Numbered from the stretch's first letter, positions 47,336-57,138 are shown. The stretch: DNA of 64,000 nucleotides from Shewanella sp. VB17 (GCF_013248905.1 NZ_JABRVS010000001.1:992001-1056000), one strand, 5' to 3'. Translations and numbers: made by a program. The notes: generated from the letters alone by a model not told the origin.

Positions 47336-48715
47336 ATGAAATTCCCCCACTTCGTTTGTTGGTCTTTACTGTTAGCCGTTGGTACATCTTCAGCCCAGCC
47401 AATGACGTTTGATAACGCATGGCAGCAGTTGTTAACTGTCAGCGATAAACTCCAGGCTGAATCTCAAGAGGTTTTACGCGCTCAGGCTGAGCAAAAGGCG
47501 GGAGAAGATCTTGGTCTGCCTTCTGTAGATATCAAAGGGAGCTATACCCATCTCGAAAAACCAATTGAGCTAGATTTACGTGATCTTAACCCTCTCGCTT
47601 CACTGGGATCTGAGAGTTTACCCCCGGCATTGGGCGGCGCGTTAGCGAGTATTCCAAGTTCAATGTTTGTGACCCCCTTTACCGAACAAGATATTTTTCG
47701 TGCCAGTTTGCAAGCCATGTGGCCAATCTATACTGGGGGGAAGATCACTGCAGCTCAAGGAATACATGCTGCGCTCGTGGCTGAAAAAGAGCAGCAGTTT
47801 CAATTGGTCATACGTGATCTTTTTAATTTATTGGTGGACAGGTATTACGCTGTCTCTGTGACAGAGACGCTGATGCAAACTCAGTTGCAGCTTGTTGCTT
47901 CTTTGACTAAACATGCCGATCATGCGCTTAAGTTGGAAGAGCAAGGCCAGATAGCGAAGGTTGAGCGGCTAAATGCACAAGTCGCGCTTGAAAATGCGCG
48001 GGTCAGTGCTGGTAGTGCTAAGCGTCAGCATGAGATGGCAATGATTGCTTTATCGCGGATGCTACATCAACAAAGTATCATCCCCTCATCTCAGTTATTT
48101 ATGCTACAAAATCAACCCTCTTTGCCTAGATTAAGTCAGTTGACGATGACTCAGCACCCAGCACTGAAATTACTCGAAGCGAAAGAAGATCAAGCCACAG
48201 GCTTAATTGATGTAGAGAAGGGGCGTTATCAACCCAGTGTCTTTCTCTACGGTAATTATACCTTGTATGAAGATGACAGCTTGTTCTCCCAGGTTGAGCC
48301 TGATTGGATGGTAGGCTTAGGTGTTAAGGTTCCTCTGCTCAGCAGAGAGGGTCGCAGTGGTAAAGTGGAAGCGGCTAAAAGCGCCTTGTTACAAGCTCGA
48401 TATACTAAGGCGCAAACGCAGCAAGATCTCAGTTTGCTGTTAGATCAAAGCTACCGTCAACTTTTGCAAGCACAAGAAGAGGTGCTTGCATTGGATACTT
48501 CATTGACCCTAGCCGAAGAAAACTTACGTTTGCGTGAGATAGCATTTAACCAAGGTTTGTCTACTTCGATAGACAGAGTGGATGCTGAATTAAAGCTCAG
48601 TGCCGTCAAGACACAGCAACTGGGTGCGAAATACCGCTATATTCAATCTTACGCACGTCTGATGGCTATCAGTGGTCAGCTAGATGACTTTATCGGTCGA
48701 ACTAATCAGTTGTAA
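47336..48715 (+). CDS. TolC-family outer-membrane efflux protein
   Basis: The 459-residue product has a signal peptide ending near SSAQP and the TolC/OEP architecture: two repeats of long coiled helices with short beta strands. Recognisable parts are the helical repeat VERLNAQVALENARV in the first half and LDTSLTLAEENLRLREIAFNQGLST in the second (given by its LREIAFNQGLST end). It would form the outer-membrane exit duct for the HlyD-like and ABC-2 proteins encoded directly downstream. The spacing to the next gene is 41 bases. Confidence 0.88.
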   Translation: MKFPHFVCWSLLLAVGTSSAQPMTFDNAWQQLLTVSDKLQAESQEVLRAQAEQKAGEDLGLPSVDIKGSYTHLEKPIELDLRDLNPLASLGSESLPPALGGALASIPSSMFVTPFTEQDIFRASLQAMWPIYTGGKITAAQGIHAALVAEKEQQFQLVIRDLFNLLVDRYYAVSVTETLMQTQLQLVASLTKHADHALKLEEQGQIAKVERLNAQVALENARVSAGSAKRQHEMAMIALSRMLHQQSIIPSSQLFMLQNQPSLPRLSQLTMTQHPALKLLEAKEDQATGLIDVEKGRYQPSVFLYGNYTLYEDDSLFSQVEPDWMVGLGVKVPLLSREGRSGKVEAAKSALLQARYTKAQTQQDLSLLLDQSYRQLLQAQEEVLALDTSLTLAEENLRLREIAFNQGLSTSIDRVDAELKLSAVKTQQLGAKYRYIQSYARLMAISGQLDDFIGRTNQL

Positions 48716-48756
48716 TGTAATTAAAATTATCTATTATCAATATTTTGGAGATATGA

Positions 48757-49728
48757 ATGCGCGCTAATCGTTTGCTCGCCATGGTTGCACTCTTGGCGCT
48801 AGTGCTGGTGTTAGGTTATGGTTTAAAGTTAGCCTATAGCCCTAAAGCGCACATTTTACAGGGGCAAATTGAGGCCCGAGAATATAACGTCTCTTCAAAG
48901 GTGCCAGGCCGGATCGAACAGGTTTTAGTGCGTCGTGGCGATGTGGTTAAACAGGGCGATTTGTTGTTTGCTATTCACAGCCCTGAGCTCGATGCGAAAT
49001 TAATGCAAGCTGAAGGAGGGCGCGATGCTGCCAAAGCACTGCAACTTGAAGCTGATACGGGAGCACGTAAGCAGCAAATCACAGCATCTAAAGAACAATG
49101 GTTAAAGGCCAAAGCTGCAACTAACTTATATCAGACCACTTATCGTAGGGTCGAAAACCTGTTTGACGAAGGGGTTGTTGCGAGACAAAAGCGCGATGAG
49201 GCGTTTACACAGTGGCAAGCTGCTAAATACACTGAGCAAGCTGCACTGGCGATGTATCAGATGGCGCAAGAGGGCGCGCGTTCTGAAACTAAAGCTGCAG
49301 CAGCGGGCAATGCGCGTATGGCAGAAGGTGCGGTTAATGAAGTCAATGCTATCTTGGCTGACAGTCAGATGAGATCGCCTAAATCTGGTGAGATAAGTGA
49401 AGTCTTATTGCAACAAGGTGAGCTGGCGCCGAGTGGTTTTCCTGTGGTTAGCTTGATTGATATGACCGATGCTTGGGCTGTATTTCAAGTACGTGAAGAT
49501 CAACTTAATCAGTTTTCTAAAGGGAGTAAATTAATGTTGACCTTGCCTTCGCTTAAGCGTGACGTTGAGTTTGTTGTTACTCACGTGAGTGTGATGGGAG
49601 AGTTTGCGACTTGGCGATCGACAGAAAGTGGTCACGATTTTGATATGCGTACCTTTGAGGTAGAGCTTAAACCTGAGAGTGAAATAGAGAATCTGCGCGT
49701 CGGCATGTCCGTGTTGTTTACCCGCTAA
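48757..49728 (+). CDS. HlyD-family membrane fusion protein
   Basis: The 323-residue product has one N-terminal membrane segment at about residues 7-25 and a lipoyl-like half at about 45-75 with VPGRIEQVLVRRGDVVKQGD. A coiled-coil region follows to about 195, then the second lipoyl half (MRSPKSGEISEVLLQQGELAPSG) and a beta-barrel domain. This type of adaptor links an inner-membrane pump with a TolC-like duct. GGAGAT precedes the ATG. It is followed by the permease genes after 15 bases. Confidence 0.92.
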   Translation: MRANRLLAMVALLALVLVLGYGLKLAYSPKAHILQGQIEAREYNVSSKVPGRIEQVLVRRGDVVKQGDLLFAIHSPELDAKLMQAEGGRDAAKALQLEADTGARKQQITASKEQWLKAKAATNLYQTTYRRVENLFDEGVVARQKRDEAFTQWQAAKYTEQAALAMYQMAQEGARSETKAAAAGNARMAEGAVNEVNAILADSQMRSPKSGEISEVLLQQGELAPSGFPVVSLIDMTDAWAVFQVREDQLNQFSKGSKLMLTLPSLKRDVEFVVTHVSVMGEFATWRSTESGHDFDMRTFEVELKPESEIENLRVGMSVLFTR

Positions 49729-49743
49729 GTATTCAGGTTTACC

Positions 49744-50914
49744 ATGACCCATTTAATCGCTTCCATTCGATGTGAATTACGTTCGCTGTGGCATTCACCT
49801 TGGCAATTGGCTTTGGTCAGTTATCTGCCTATTTTAAGCATGCTGTGTTTATGGTGGTTGTTTAGTGCTGGGTTACCAAGGCAATTACCCGTAGCAGTGG
49901 TTGATCACGACAATAGTCAATTGAGCCGTATGTTAACTCGGCAATTACAGGCCAACCCTGTTATTGAACCGCGAGGTTATATGGATCTCGCGTCAGCGGT
50001 AAACGCAATGAAACAGTCAGATGTTTATGGGATCATCGTTTTTCCTGCTGATTTTAAACGTGACCTATTGACAGGTCACAGCCCAAGTATCGACATTCGT
50101 TACAATAGTCAGTTTTTACTGGTGGGTAAGTTATTATCAAGTCAAATACAACTCACTTTGGGAGCGGGGTTACTTAAGGTTGCTGGTATTAAACAGCTAC
50201 TTCAAGGTGTGCCTAAATCTCATGTCGCAGTGCAACTGAGCCCAGTTACCAGTCAGACAACGGCATTATTTAATCGTAACAATAATTATGTCGGCTTTCT
50301 TGTGCCTGCGGTATTGGTGGCTTTGTGGCAGTTGCTGGCCATGTTGATCTTCTCTAATAGTTTGAGCCGAGAATTGACACCTGAAGGTCATTTTATTTCA
50401 GGTCAGGTTATCTGGCTGCGAGTTTGGGCAAAAATAATGGTACTTACACCAATACTATTAATGCATGGTGGCTTTATTTTAGTACTTTTATATCAGTATC
50501 TTGCATTACCTGCAGCGGGTAATTTAGCCCTATTAATCCTAGCCCAGATAGTGATGTTATTGGCGGTGTGGTTATTGGTGCTTTTGGTGTTTTTTTATGA
50601 TGCGAGATAGTGCTCGTATGGTCAGTTTTGGAACGGCGATGTTTGCCCCAGCATTTGCTTTTATGGGGATCACTTTTCCGGTGCACGAGATGCCTTTAGT
50701 CGCCCAGTGGTGGCGTTTAATGATGCCATCGAGTCACTATATAGACTCGCATGTTAGCATTATTAGTTATGGATCTTCTTGGCAGACTATTGCCCTGCAG
50801 CTCACCAGCTATTGGGGGTTTGTATTGATTATTCCAGTGCTGATTATTTTATCTCGTCGTATTGAGATTGGATCTGAAACTCAATCGCTTTTGGGGGAAC
50901 GATTGGATGACTGA
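49744..50914 (+). pseudogene. ABC-2 type permease, interrupted by a +1 frameshift
   Basis: The first frame runs 49744-50610 (288 residues) and ends LLVFFYDAR. A second frame, from the ATG at 50597 to 50914, continues with MMRDSARM, membrane segments and the C-terminus of the family. A run of seven T (50590-50596) sits at the break; one T less would give VFFMMRDS, which aligns with LSCLFMRRD in the intact paralogue just downstream. Combined length is about 390 residues, equal to the paralogue's 389. The N-terminus has the ABC2_membrane_3 pattern VVDHDNSQLSR. This may be a real mutation, a sequencing error, or rarely slippage. Confidence 0.85.
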
Positions 50915-52076
50915 TAATGGTGAGCAGATGATCATGAGCCACCAGCATATGAGTTTCTGGCAACTTGTGCTGTTAGAGTTAAAGGCCATCGTGGCAGATA
51001 AAGCCATTGCCGTGACGTTATTTGGAGGCGTGCTTTTTTATGCTATCCTTTATCCTCTGCCATACCTGCATCAAGTACCGACCGAGCAACAATTGGTGGT
51101 GGTTGATTTGGATCATTCCTCATTAAGCCGCCGTTTAATCCGTCATGCTGATGCGAGTGCAAAAATGAGTGTTATTGGCCAAGTTGGTAGCCTACTTGAA
51201 GCCAAAACTTGGATCCAGTCTGGGCGTGCTCATGGATTGCTGGTGATCCCGGCAGGTTTTAGGCGAGATCTGCTACAAGGCAAGGGCGTGACGTTAAGTT
51301 ATGGTGGTGATGCCAGCTATTTTCTGATCTATGCGTCTATAGCTGAAGGTTTAGTGGCAGCAGGGATGGATGCGGGTAAACACGTACAGCTACTTGGCAT
51401 GCTAGCTAAAGGTGAGGCTCCTCAACAGGCGGCTAAGAACCTCAATTCAGTTAAGATAAACAGTGTCCCAGCATTTAACCTAAGCCTTGGTTATACCCCT
51501 TATGTGGTGCCTGGACTTTTTTTATTGATCTTACATCAAACGTTACTCATTGGTATGGGGATATTAGGGGCTGGTCAGTGGGCTAAGCTGGGTTATTGGA
51601 ATCAATGTTCTCCCTTACTGCTTATTTGTGGCCGCATGACGGCTTTTATGTTGATCTACTTAGTTTTTACTAGTTTTTATATTGGTTACTGTTTTTATTG
51701 GTATCAGGTGAGTATTCAGGCAAGCTTAAGTCTAGTGTCACTATTTCTGCTACCTTTTTTACTTGCAAGCTGCGCAGGTGGGGTTGCATTGAGCTGCTTG
51801 TTCATGCGTAGGGACTTGCCAACCCAAGTGTTGTTATTGGCTTCTATGCCTATCATGTTTGTATCAGGCTTTATTTGGCCATTAGCATTGATCCCACAAC
51901 CTTTGATCTGGATCTCGCAGGTGATCCCAGCTGTTCCGGCTATTATGGGAATGTTAGAACTCAATCAAATGGGGGCATCATGGGCCAGCATTATGCCTAA
52001 ATGGTTGCAGTTATGGGGTTTGTTTGTCTTTTTCTTTTTATTGGCAGTTTATGGTGTGTCCAAAAAACTGAAATAA
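50907..52076 (+). CDS. ABC-2 type transporter permease
   Basis: The 389-residue product is the intact second permease. The ATG at 50907 is preferred over an upstream in-frame start because GGGGGA lies about nine bases before it, and it overlaps the preceding frame by eight bases. It has one N-terminal membrane segment, a large periplasmic domain starting with VVVDLDHSSLSRRLIRHAD, and about five C-terminal segments with ABC-2 signature FMRRDLPTQ and FVSGFIWPL. The system resembles YbhFSR or YhiI-RbbA-YhhJ exporters, but no ATP-binding gene is next to it. Confidence 0.9.
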   Translation: MTDNGEQMIMSHQHMSFWQLVLLELKAIVADKAIAVTLFGGVLFYAILYPLPYLHQVPTEQQLVVVDLDHSSLSRRLIRHADASAKMSVIGQVGSLLEAKTWIQSGRAHGLLVIPAGFRRDLLQGKGVTLSYGGDASYFLIYASIAEGLVAAGMDAGKHVQLLGMLAKGEAPQQAAKNLNSVKINSVPAFNLSLGYTPYVVPGLFLLILHQTLLIGMGILGAGQWAKLGYWNQCSPLLLICGRMTAFMLIYLVFTSFYIGYCFYWYQVSIQASLSLVSLFLLPFLLASCAGGVALSCLFMRRDLPTQVLLLASMPIMFVSGFIWPLALIPQPLIWISQVIPAVPAIMGMLELNQMGASWASIMPKWLQLWGLFVFFFLLAVYGVSKKLK

Positions 52077-52101
52077 ACCGCCAAAATCATAAATTCAGGT
52101 A

Positions 52102-54669
52102 TCAAGTACCGGTTAATTCAACAGTGAGTACCACGCTTGATTTAACCTCATTTGGCGTGATTAACTCAATGGTGATGTTGCTTGCCTGTGATGGTTCTCC
52201 AGTACTTGTCGGGTCGATATTATTGGTTAAGGTAAAGACAGTTGTGCTACCACAGGTGTCAGATATGTTGGCAAGGCAATCGCTCTTACCACTGATGGTG
52301 TTTTTCACCGAATAAGGTGAAAAATCTAATGTACCGTTATTAATCGATACACTCAGATTTGAATTTGCAGGCATGATCTGACCTGCACTATCGAAAAACT
52401 GTACACTAAACCCAGAGGACGCCCCTGCAGCAATGGCGCTGAGCGTTATGTTTGTACCATCAGTGCTATCAAACACTTTAGTATTGCCTTGTTTAATAAT
52501 AAAACGTGCGGTTGAACCTGACATCACCATGACTAATGCTTTACGAATATAGATTTTATTAGCCTGATCTTTGCCACATAGACTACCTTCACACTGTGGT
52601 CCGTTAAATAGTGAGTCGCGTGAGCCGTAGGTTGTGTTTGCTTGTGTATTGAAGTATCTCTCACCTGCATCAAAGGTAAAGTTTTCATTGTCATCGCGGA
52701 AAGCGTCAGGTAAATCGTTAAAACCATTAGCAACATAGGTTTCTATATCCATACCATTCCCACTGCATGTTTGTAGTATACCGTTAACCGTTAAACAAGC
52801 ATCGACGGCGGCACCATCGCTCTCATCAAAAATATTATTGCCATTCGTATCAAAAAAGGTCTCATGGCCTAATGCATAAGCAAGGATAGTGATACGGTGA
52901 TCTGTAACCCTTGGATTAGCGGATGTCCAAACCACAGAACACATGCCGTTGACCATGGTGCAATTAGATTCAATTTGACCTCCTTCAGCGGTGAATTGCA
53001 CGACAGTGTCATCGGGTGCTGGGTTACCAAAGTTATCTGATGCATAGGCAGTGATAGAAGTTGTTTCACCATTAGAGTCATTAGCTTCAGGATTAAACAT
53101 TGCACTCGATATACTAAATCCTAACTGTTGTGGCAAACCCGTATTGACAGTGAGTAGTTCAGACTGGGTTGTGATCGTTTTATTAGTACTGCTATCTTTT
53201 GCTGAAGCCACCACGCGTACTGGAGTTGGGACGGTACTTGAAAGTATCCGTACACTCACAATCCCTGCTGAATTGGTTAGTCCTTCTGCTGTGCTAAGGC
53301 CATTGGCGAAGCTCAGACCGCCAACGACTGTGTCCAAGCTAAAATTGACCTCTTGTTGCGCTGTCGGTTGACCATTGGCACTGGTGACTTTAAACGTCAC
53401 GAGTGAAGATTCTGTGCTGTCAGTGCCACCAGCACCTTTAATGCGGATATTGGTCGGTTCGGCAGAGACAAAGCTGATATTAGCCAGTGTTTGGCGCTCT
53501 AAGGTGAAAAGAAGGTTGGCGGTCAATGTTTGGTTTCCCGCTAAGGTGCTTGCACTAATGATGTCATCCCGTTCACTATTGCCACTACAGCTGGTATCTT
53601 GGAATGTCGATCTCGCGTCTCCAGAAAGTGTTGTCACTGGAGTGTCGATACTGGCATTACTACTGCTGACACAATCAGAACTAAAGCTGATGGATGAAGG
53701 TGTTTGAACTCGAGTGATTGTCCCATCGTTAGCTTGACTGATGAGTGTTGCTGTGACACCTAAATTACCTCCTGCACTGATGATGTACTTGCCATCTGTT
53801 AGTGCAAGTGTGGTGGCTAATTGACCTTCGATAAATTGATTATCTTCACCGAAGTGACCCAATTTTAGTACGCCATCACCACCTATAGCATCGATAGACA
53901 GTACCTCATATAGGCTGTTACTTTGAAAGCTTTGACCTTGATATGTCAGTGCAACATTAAGATTCGTTGCCCCAAGTTCGCTCTCTGTGGGGGTAAAGCT
54001 GATCTGAGCTATGCCTTGTTCATTAGTCAGTGCAGTATCAGGGGTGAGTGTGGCGCTGCCTGCAGTAAATGTCGTGAGTTGTCCTGCTATTCCGATGCTT
54101 GATGCGTCTAAAAATTGTGCTTGGAGTTGCACGGTTTCATCCACTTTAAATTGGGTGACTGTGATTGCACCTAGCTGGATACTTGCACTGATTTTAGCAA
54201 CATTTGTAGAGGATGTTCCGCCACTATCAACAAATTCATAATTACGGTTGGCGGTAATAAGATTATTCTCATCAGCTTGAGTATCGAATTCTGCTGTTAC
54301 GGTCCCAGCACCTTGAGTGTCAGCATCTGGGGCAAGAATGACTTCGGCAAGACCGCTTGAATTAGTGAGTTTCGTTGTCGGAGATATTGTGCCTAGACTG
54401 GCACTGAAATTGATTAAGCCGCCACAGCGTGATCTGCCACCTTGAGTTAACTTGGCTACAGCACAGATACTCACATTGCTTGGAAAACTAAGAGCACTGG
54501 TTGTGTCGGTACATTGGCCATTAACTAGGTTTTTATAACTTAGCGATATGGCATATTCTCCCGTAGTTTCTTCACAGCTGGTATCATCTGAAGAACCGTT
54601 ACAGCCCCCAAGAAAACTAAGGGCGATAAGGGTAATAGGGAGAGCAAGAGCCGTTTTTATCAGTCGCAT
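52102..54669 (-). CDS. Ig-like (Big_1-type) surface lipoprotein
   Basis: The 855-residue product starts at the ATG at 54669, which has AAGG nine bases upstream. A lipobox LGGC places the lipid-anchored Cys at residue 23. The rest is a string of bacterial Ig-like domains with the recurring patterns LTNSSGLAEVILAP, LTNEQGIAQISFTP and NSAGIVSVRILS. Two acidic Ca-binding-like loops, DTNGNNIFDESDG at about 607 and DDNENFTFDAGE at about 660, interrupt the series. It is probably an outer-membrane or cell-surface structural or adhesion protein; the ligand is unknown. It converges with the efflux operon, 25 bases apart. Confidence 0.82.
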   Translation of the reverse strand: MRLIKTALALPITLIALSFLGGCNGSSDDTSCEETTGEYAISLSYKNLVNGQCTDTTSALSFPSNVSICAVAKLTQGGRSRCGGLINFSASLGTISPTTKLTNSSGLAEVILAPDADTQGAGTVTAEFDTQADENNLITANRNYEFVDSGGTSSTNVAKISASIQLGAITVTQFKVDETVQLQAQFLDASSIGIAGQLTTFTAGSATLTPDTALTNEQGIAQISFTPTESELGATNLNVALTYQGQSFQSNSLYEVLSIDAIGGDGVLKLGHFGEDNQFIEGQLATTLALTDGKYIISAGGNLGVTATLISQANDGTITRVQTPSSISFSSDCVSSSNASIDTPVTTLSGDARSTFQDTSCSGNSERDDIISASTLAGNQTLTANLLFTLERQTLANISFVSAEPTNIRIKGAGGTDSTESSLVTFKVTSANGQPTAQQEVNFSLDTVVGGLSFANGLSTAEGLTNSAGIVSVRILSSTVPTPVRVVASAKDSSTNKTITTQSELLTVNTGLPQQLGFSISSAMFNPEANDSNGETTSITAYASDNFGNPAPDDTVVQFTAEGGQIESNCTMVNGMCSVVWTSANPRVTDHRITILAYALGHETFFDTNGNNIFDESDGAAVDACLTVNGILQTCSGNGMDIETYVANGFNDLPDAFRDDNENFTFDAGERYFNTQANTTYGSRDSLFNGPQCEGSLCGKDQANKIYIRKALVMVMSGSTARFIIKQGNTKVFDSTDGTNITLSAIAAGASSGFSVQFFDSAGQIMPANSNLSVSINNGTLDFSPYSVKNTISGKSDCLANISDTCGSTTVFTLTNNIDPTSTGEPSQASNITIELITPNEVKSSVVLTVELTGT

Positions 54670-54749
54670 CAGCAACATCCTTGTGACGTAAACTCATGTA
54701 AGTATTAGAGTATAGGTCTTATTTCAAGAATTTTGTGACAAAAAATAAA

Positions 54750-55289
54750 TTATTCAGCGATTTCTGTACGTAAATACTTTACCAGCTCTACTGCAGCTTT
54801 AGAGGCTTGGTCAGGTGTTTTTGCCAATTCCTTGTTAGATTGACGAATAAGTTGGCGCAACTTTTGTCTTTCTAAAACAGGGTATTTTTCAACTAGCGCT
54901 TGAACTGCGCTATCACCTTCTGTAAGCAATTGATCTTTTAGCTTTTCAGCGACGTTTTGCTTAGCACTTTCATTACTGTTTTGATTTAATACGTTTTTGA
55001 TTTCTAGTTGTAACGCTTCGATATCAATATTGCGCATTAATTTACCAATAAACTGTAATTGGCGACGGTACGCCTCAGTATTGATTTTTATTATTTTAGT
55101 TTTTAGTACATTGTCATATATCAGTTCATCAAGTTCTAATTTGATTAACTGACTTTTACTGAGTGAAACAAGTTTCACCCCCAGTTCTTGGTAAACGGCT
55201 ATTTCACGTTTGGCTTCGGCTCTACTGACATAATCTTCATCATGATCAAAGGGCTGTTTAAAATGTTCTGAGTCACCGACTATATTCAT
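54750..55289 (-). CDS. darP: Ribosome-associated protein YjgA/DarP
   Basis: DarP (YjgA, DUF615) assists late assembly of the 50S subunit. The 179-residue, all-helical, highly charged product has the family blocks VSRAEAKREIAVYQELGVKLVSLS (given by its SRAEAKRE start), YRRQLQFIGKLMR and RQKLRQLIRQS. It is preceded on the same strand by the rhodanese gene, 167 bases away. In many relatives darP and pmbA are neighbours, but here pmbA is not visible. Confidence 0.93.
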   Translation of the reverse strand: MNIVGDSEHFKQPFDHDEDYVSRAEAKREIAVYQELGVKLVSLSKSQLIKLELDELIYDNVLKTKIIKINTEAYRRQLQFIGKLMRNIDIEALQLEIKNVLNQNSNESAKQNVAEKLKDQLLTEGDSAVQALVEKYPVLERQKLRQLIRQSNKELAKTPDQASKAAVELVKYLRTEIAE

Positions 55290-55456
55290 AAAAAAATTCT
55301 CTAAAAAACACTAGAGTAATAATAACATTTTAGGAGGAAATCACCTATTTCTTCATTTTTTATTTATGCCATGGTGATGGTTTTATGGTGATGGTCAAAG
55401 CCATAAACCAGCCGATATTTAAGGGGCATTCGGTTTTACAAAGTGAGTGACTTTTC

Positions 55457-56326
55457 TTACCACTCTACTGGCAGTGTATGATCACTACCCCATTCGGCCC
55501 AAGAACCGTCGTAGAGTACATTGTGATGATAACCAGACTCAACAGAGGCTAAGATTAAAATACAGGCGGTGATCCCAGAGCCGCAACTAAATATACGCTG
55601 AACATCTTGCTCTTTGATTAACCTGATAAAAATGTGTTTCAATTCCTCCGTCGTTTTTAGGCGGTGTCCTTGTAAAACTTGAGAGAAAGGTAGGTTAATG
55701 GAATTGGGAATATGCCCACAACGTACACCTTTCCTAGGCTCAGAAGACTGCCCTAAAAAACGCTCCGCTCCACGGGCATCGAAAATATTTATTTGATCAT
55801 TAGTCAATTGATCAAGTAAATAGGCTGAATCACACACCCATGCATGCTGCATTTTTACCTGACTTTTGTTTGCATGCCTTAAAGATAAAGCTGGAGTAGC
55901 AACAGGTAAAAAACGATTTGTTGTTGCTCTGCCTTCAGCTAACCATTGGGGTAATCCACCGTCGAGTACATAAACATGACCAAACCCCATAGTCTTGAAA
56001 ATCCACCATGCTCTTGGTGATGAGTAAATACCTTGATTATCATAAATAACCACTAAGCTTTTCTGAGTAATTCCTAATTCAGAGATAATATTGACAAATT
56101 GATCTGCTGTAGGAAATGCGTTGTTTTGAGACGATGTCAGATCACAAAGTTCATTTTCAAGATCTAGCTTCTGTGCTCCACAAATGCAGCTAAAGGTCTC
56201 ATAGAGGAGTGGTTTTTTACCGACAATCTTACTCATACTGGCATCTAATAGGATCAGTTCTTTATTATCTAAATGTTGTTCGAGCCATGTTGTCGTGACC
56301 ATTGGGGAATTGGGCTGTAACGTCAT
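55457..56326 (-). CDS. Two-domain rhodanese-family sulfurtransferase (SseA-like)
   Basis: The 289-residue product has two rhodanese domains. The second carries the catalytic Cys248 in CGSGITA, the loop of the 3-mercaptopyruvate sulfurtransferase (SseA) branch (CG[SA]G[VI]TA), and the domains contain YSSPRAWW and DARGAERFLGQSSEPRKGVRCGHIPNS-like blocks (given here by DARGAERF and GHIPNS). It would transfer sulfur from 3-mercaptopyruvate to acceptors such as thiols or cyanide. The specificity is inferred from the loop. It borders the islet to its right. Confidence 0.9.
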   Translation of the reverse strand: MTLQPNSPMVTTTWLEQHLDNKELILLDASMSKIVGKKPLLYETFSCICGAQKLDLENELCDLTSSQNNAFPTADQFVNIISELGITQKSLVVIYDNQGIYSSPRAWWIFKTMGFGHVYVLDGGLPQWLAEGRATTNRFLPVATPALSLRHANKSQVKMQHAWVCDSAYLLDQLTNDQINIFDARGAERFLGQSSEPRKGVRCGHIPNSINLPFSQVLQGHRLKTTEELKHIFIRLIKEQDVQRIFSCGSGITACILILASVESGYHHNVLYDGSWAEWGSDHTLPVEW

Positions 56327-56532
56327 TAAATTATCCTCTTTGTAGCCGTATTTATACCTGCTCGTAAAGTAAACGTTACTCTTCGATTTGGCTCTGACTG
56401 TATGTTTTTATCATCGCTTTCTTGCTGGAGAAAAAGTGATTAGCATATAGCGAGCTGATCTCTTATCTTCTGTTACTTATTCAGGTTCACTTATGAGTTG
56501 AATCCAAGAAGTATTAGATATGAAACACTTTT

Positions 56533-56555
56533 CTTGTTAAAGCAAGATAGTAATG
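56533..56555. repeat. 23-bp direct repeat, left copy
   Basis: This 23-base stretch, starting CTTGTTAAAG and ending GATAGTAATG, is identical to 59754-59776. Partial similarity extends some 40 bases further right in both copies (GATGTGAGTCGT against GATGTGAAGTCGT). The copies bracket the HEPN-containing islet of 3.2 kb. Confidence 0.93.
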
Positions 56556-56710
56556 AACATTTATATGATGATGTGAGTCGTTACTCTAAAGTATTTTTGC
56601 CCCAAAATCATCTAGCCTTCGAATGAAGATTGATTACATTTTTTGTGAGCTTCCGGCTGAGTTGGTATTTGGAAATGTGTTTAAAAACTTCACTTACATT
56701 GCTACCTATT

Positions 56711-56855
56711 GCCTGCCGCAGGCTTAAGTGCAGATACTTCTGTGAGACGCCGCAAGCACTTCCGTGTGGGCTCTGCCAAAACGTCCTTGTTTTGGAAGCT
56801 CACAGCCGTATCTACACCCGTTATTTCAAGCAAGCGTGTCTCTTCGATTGAGCTT
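56711..56855 (+). repeat. Hairpin repeat R1 (left, direct orientation)
   Basis: This ~145-bp block shares conserved segments with the reverse complements of R2 (59113-59254) and R3 (59401-59541): an ACTTCTGTGAGACGC-type block, CACAGCCG, ATCTACACC and TCTTCGATTGAG. Its core is the stem CCAAAAC (56776-56782) and GTTTTGG (56789-56795) around the loop GTCCTT. Confidence 0.85.
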
Positions 56856-57015
56856 AATTGTTCGTTTGTGGTTGTTCGTTTTCTAAATCGTTTGTGCCCC
56901 TTTATCCGTTTCGTAATTCAAAAGGTAAATGGGGCAAGTAAAGCTTTGGCTATAGAAAAGCTAATGCTAAAAGGCTTTTGTGTAGTCTATAACGTTATGC
57001 CGGTCCCATCTCTTT

Positions 57016-57054
57016 CCCGTTATTTCAAGCAAACGAGTCTCTTCGATTGAACTT
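57016..57054. repeat. Partial repeat of the R1 right end
   Basis: This 39-bp segment is 36/39 identical to 56817-56855, in the same orientation and 199 bases downstream. Only the CGTTATTTCAAGCAA to TCTTCGATTGA end of the hairpin repeat is present; the stem is missing. Confidence 0.85.
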
Positions 57055-57062
57055 TATTTGTG

Positions 57063-57138
57063 ATTTATCTAGCAGAATGCTTAAGACAGTCCATAAGGCT
57101 TATGGACATATTCTAACCACGAGGATATGTTAAAAATA
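57063..57138. repeat. 76-bp interspersed repeat, copy B
   Basis: It aligns without gaps to 3485-3560 with 62 of 76 identical. Here the middle forms a perfect hairpin: GTCCATAA pairs with TTATGGAC around GGC. Confidence 0.8.

Noticed and set aside
50590..50610. Programmed -1 ribosomal frameshifting in the permease gene at the T run.
   Set aside because: The downstream frame needs a +1 (or -2) shift, which does not fit a classical -1 slippery site.
56630..57050. Three overlapping short frames with similar end peptides (QACLFD, QTSLFD types).
   Set aside because: They sit inside the R1 and partial repeat copies; the similarity is due to the DNA repeats, not to genes.
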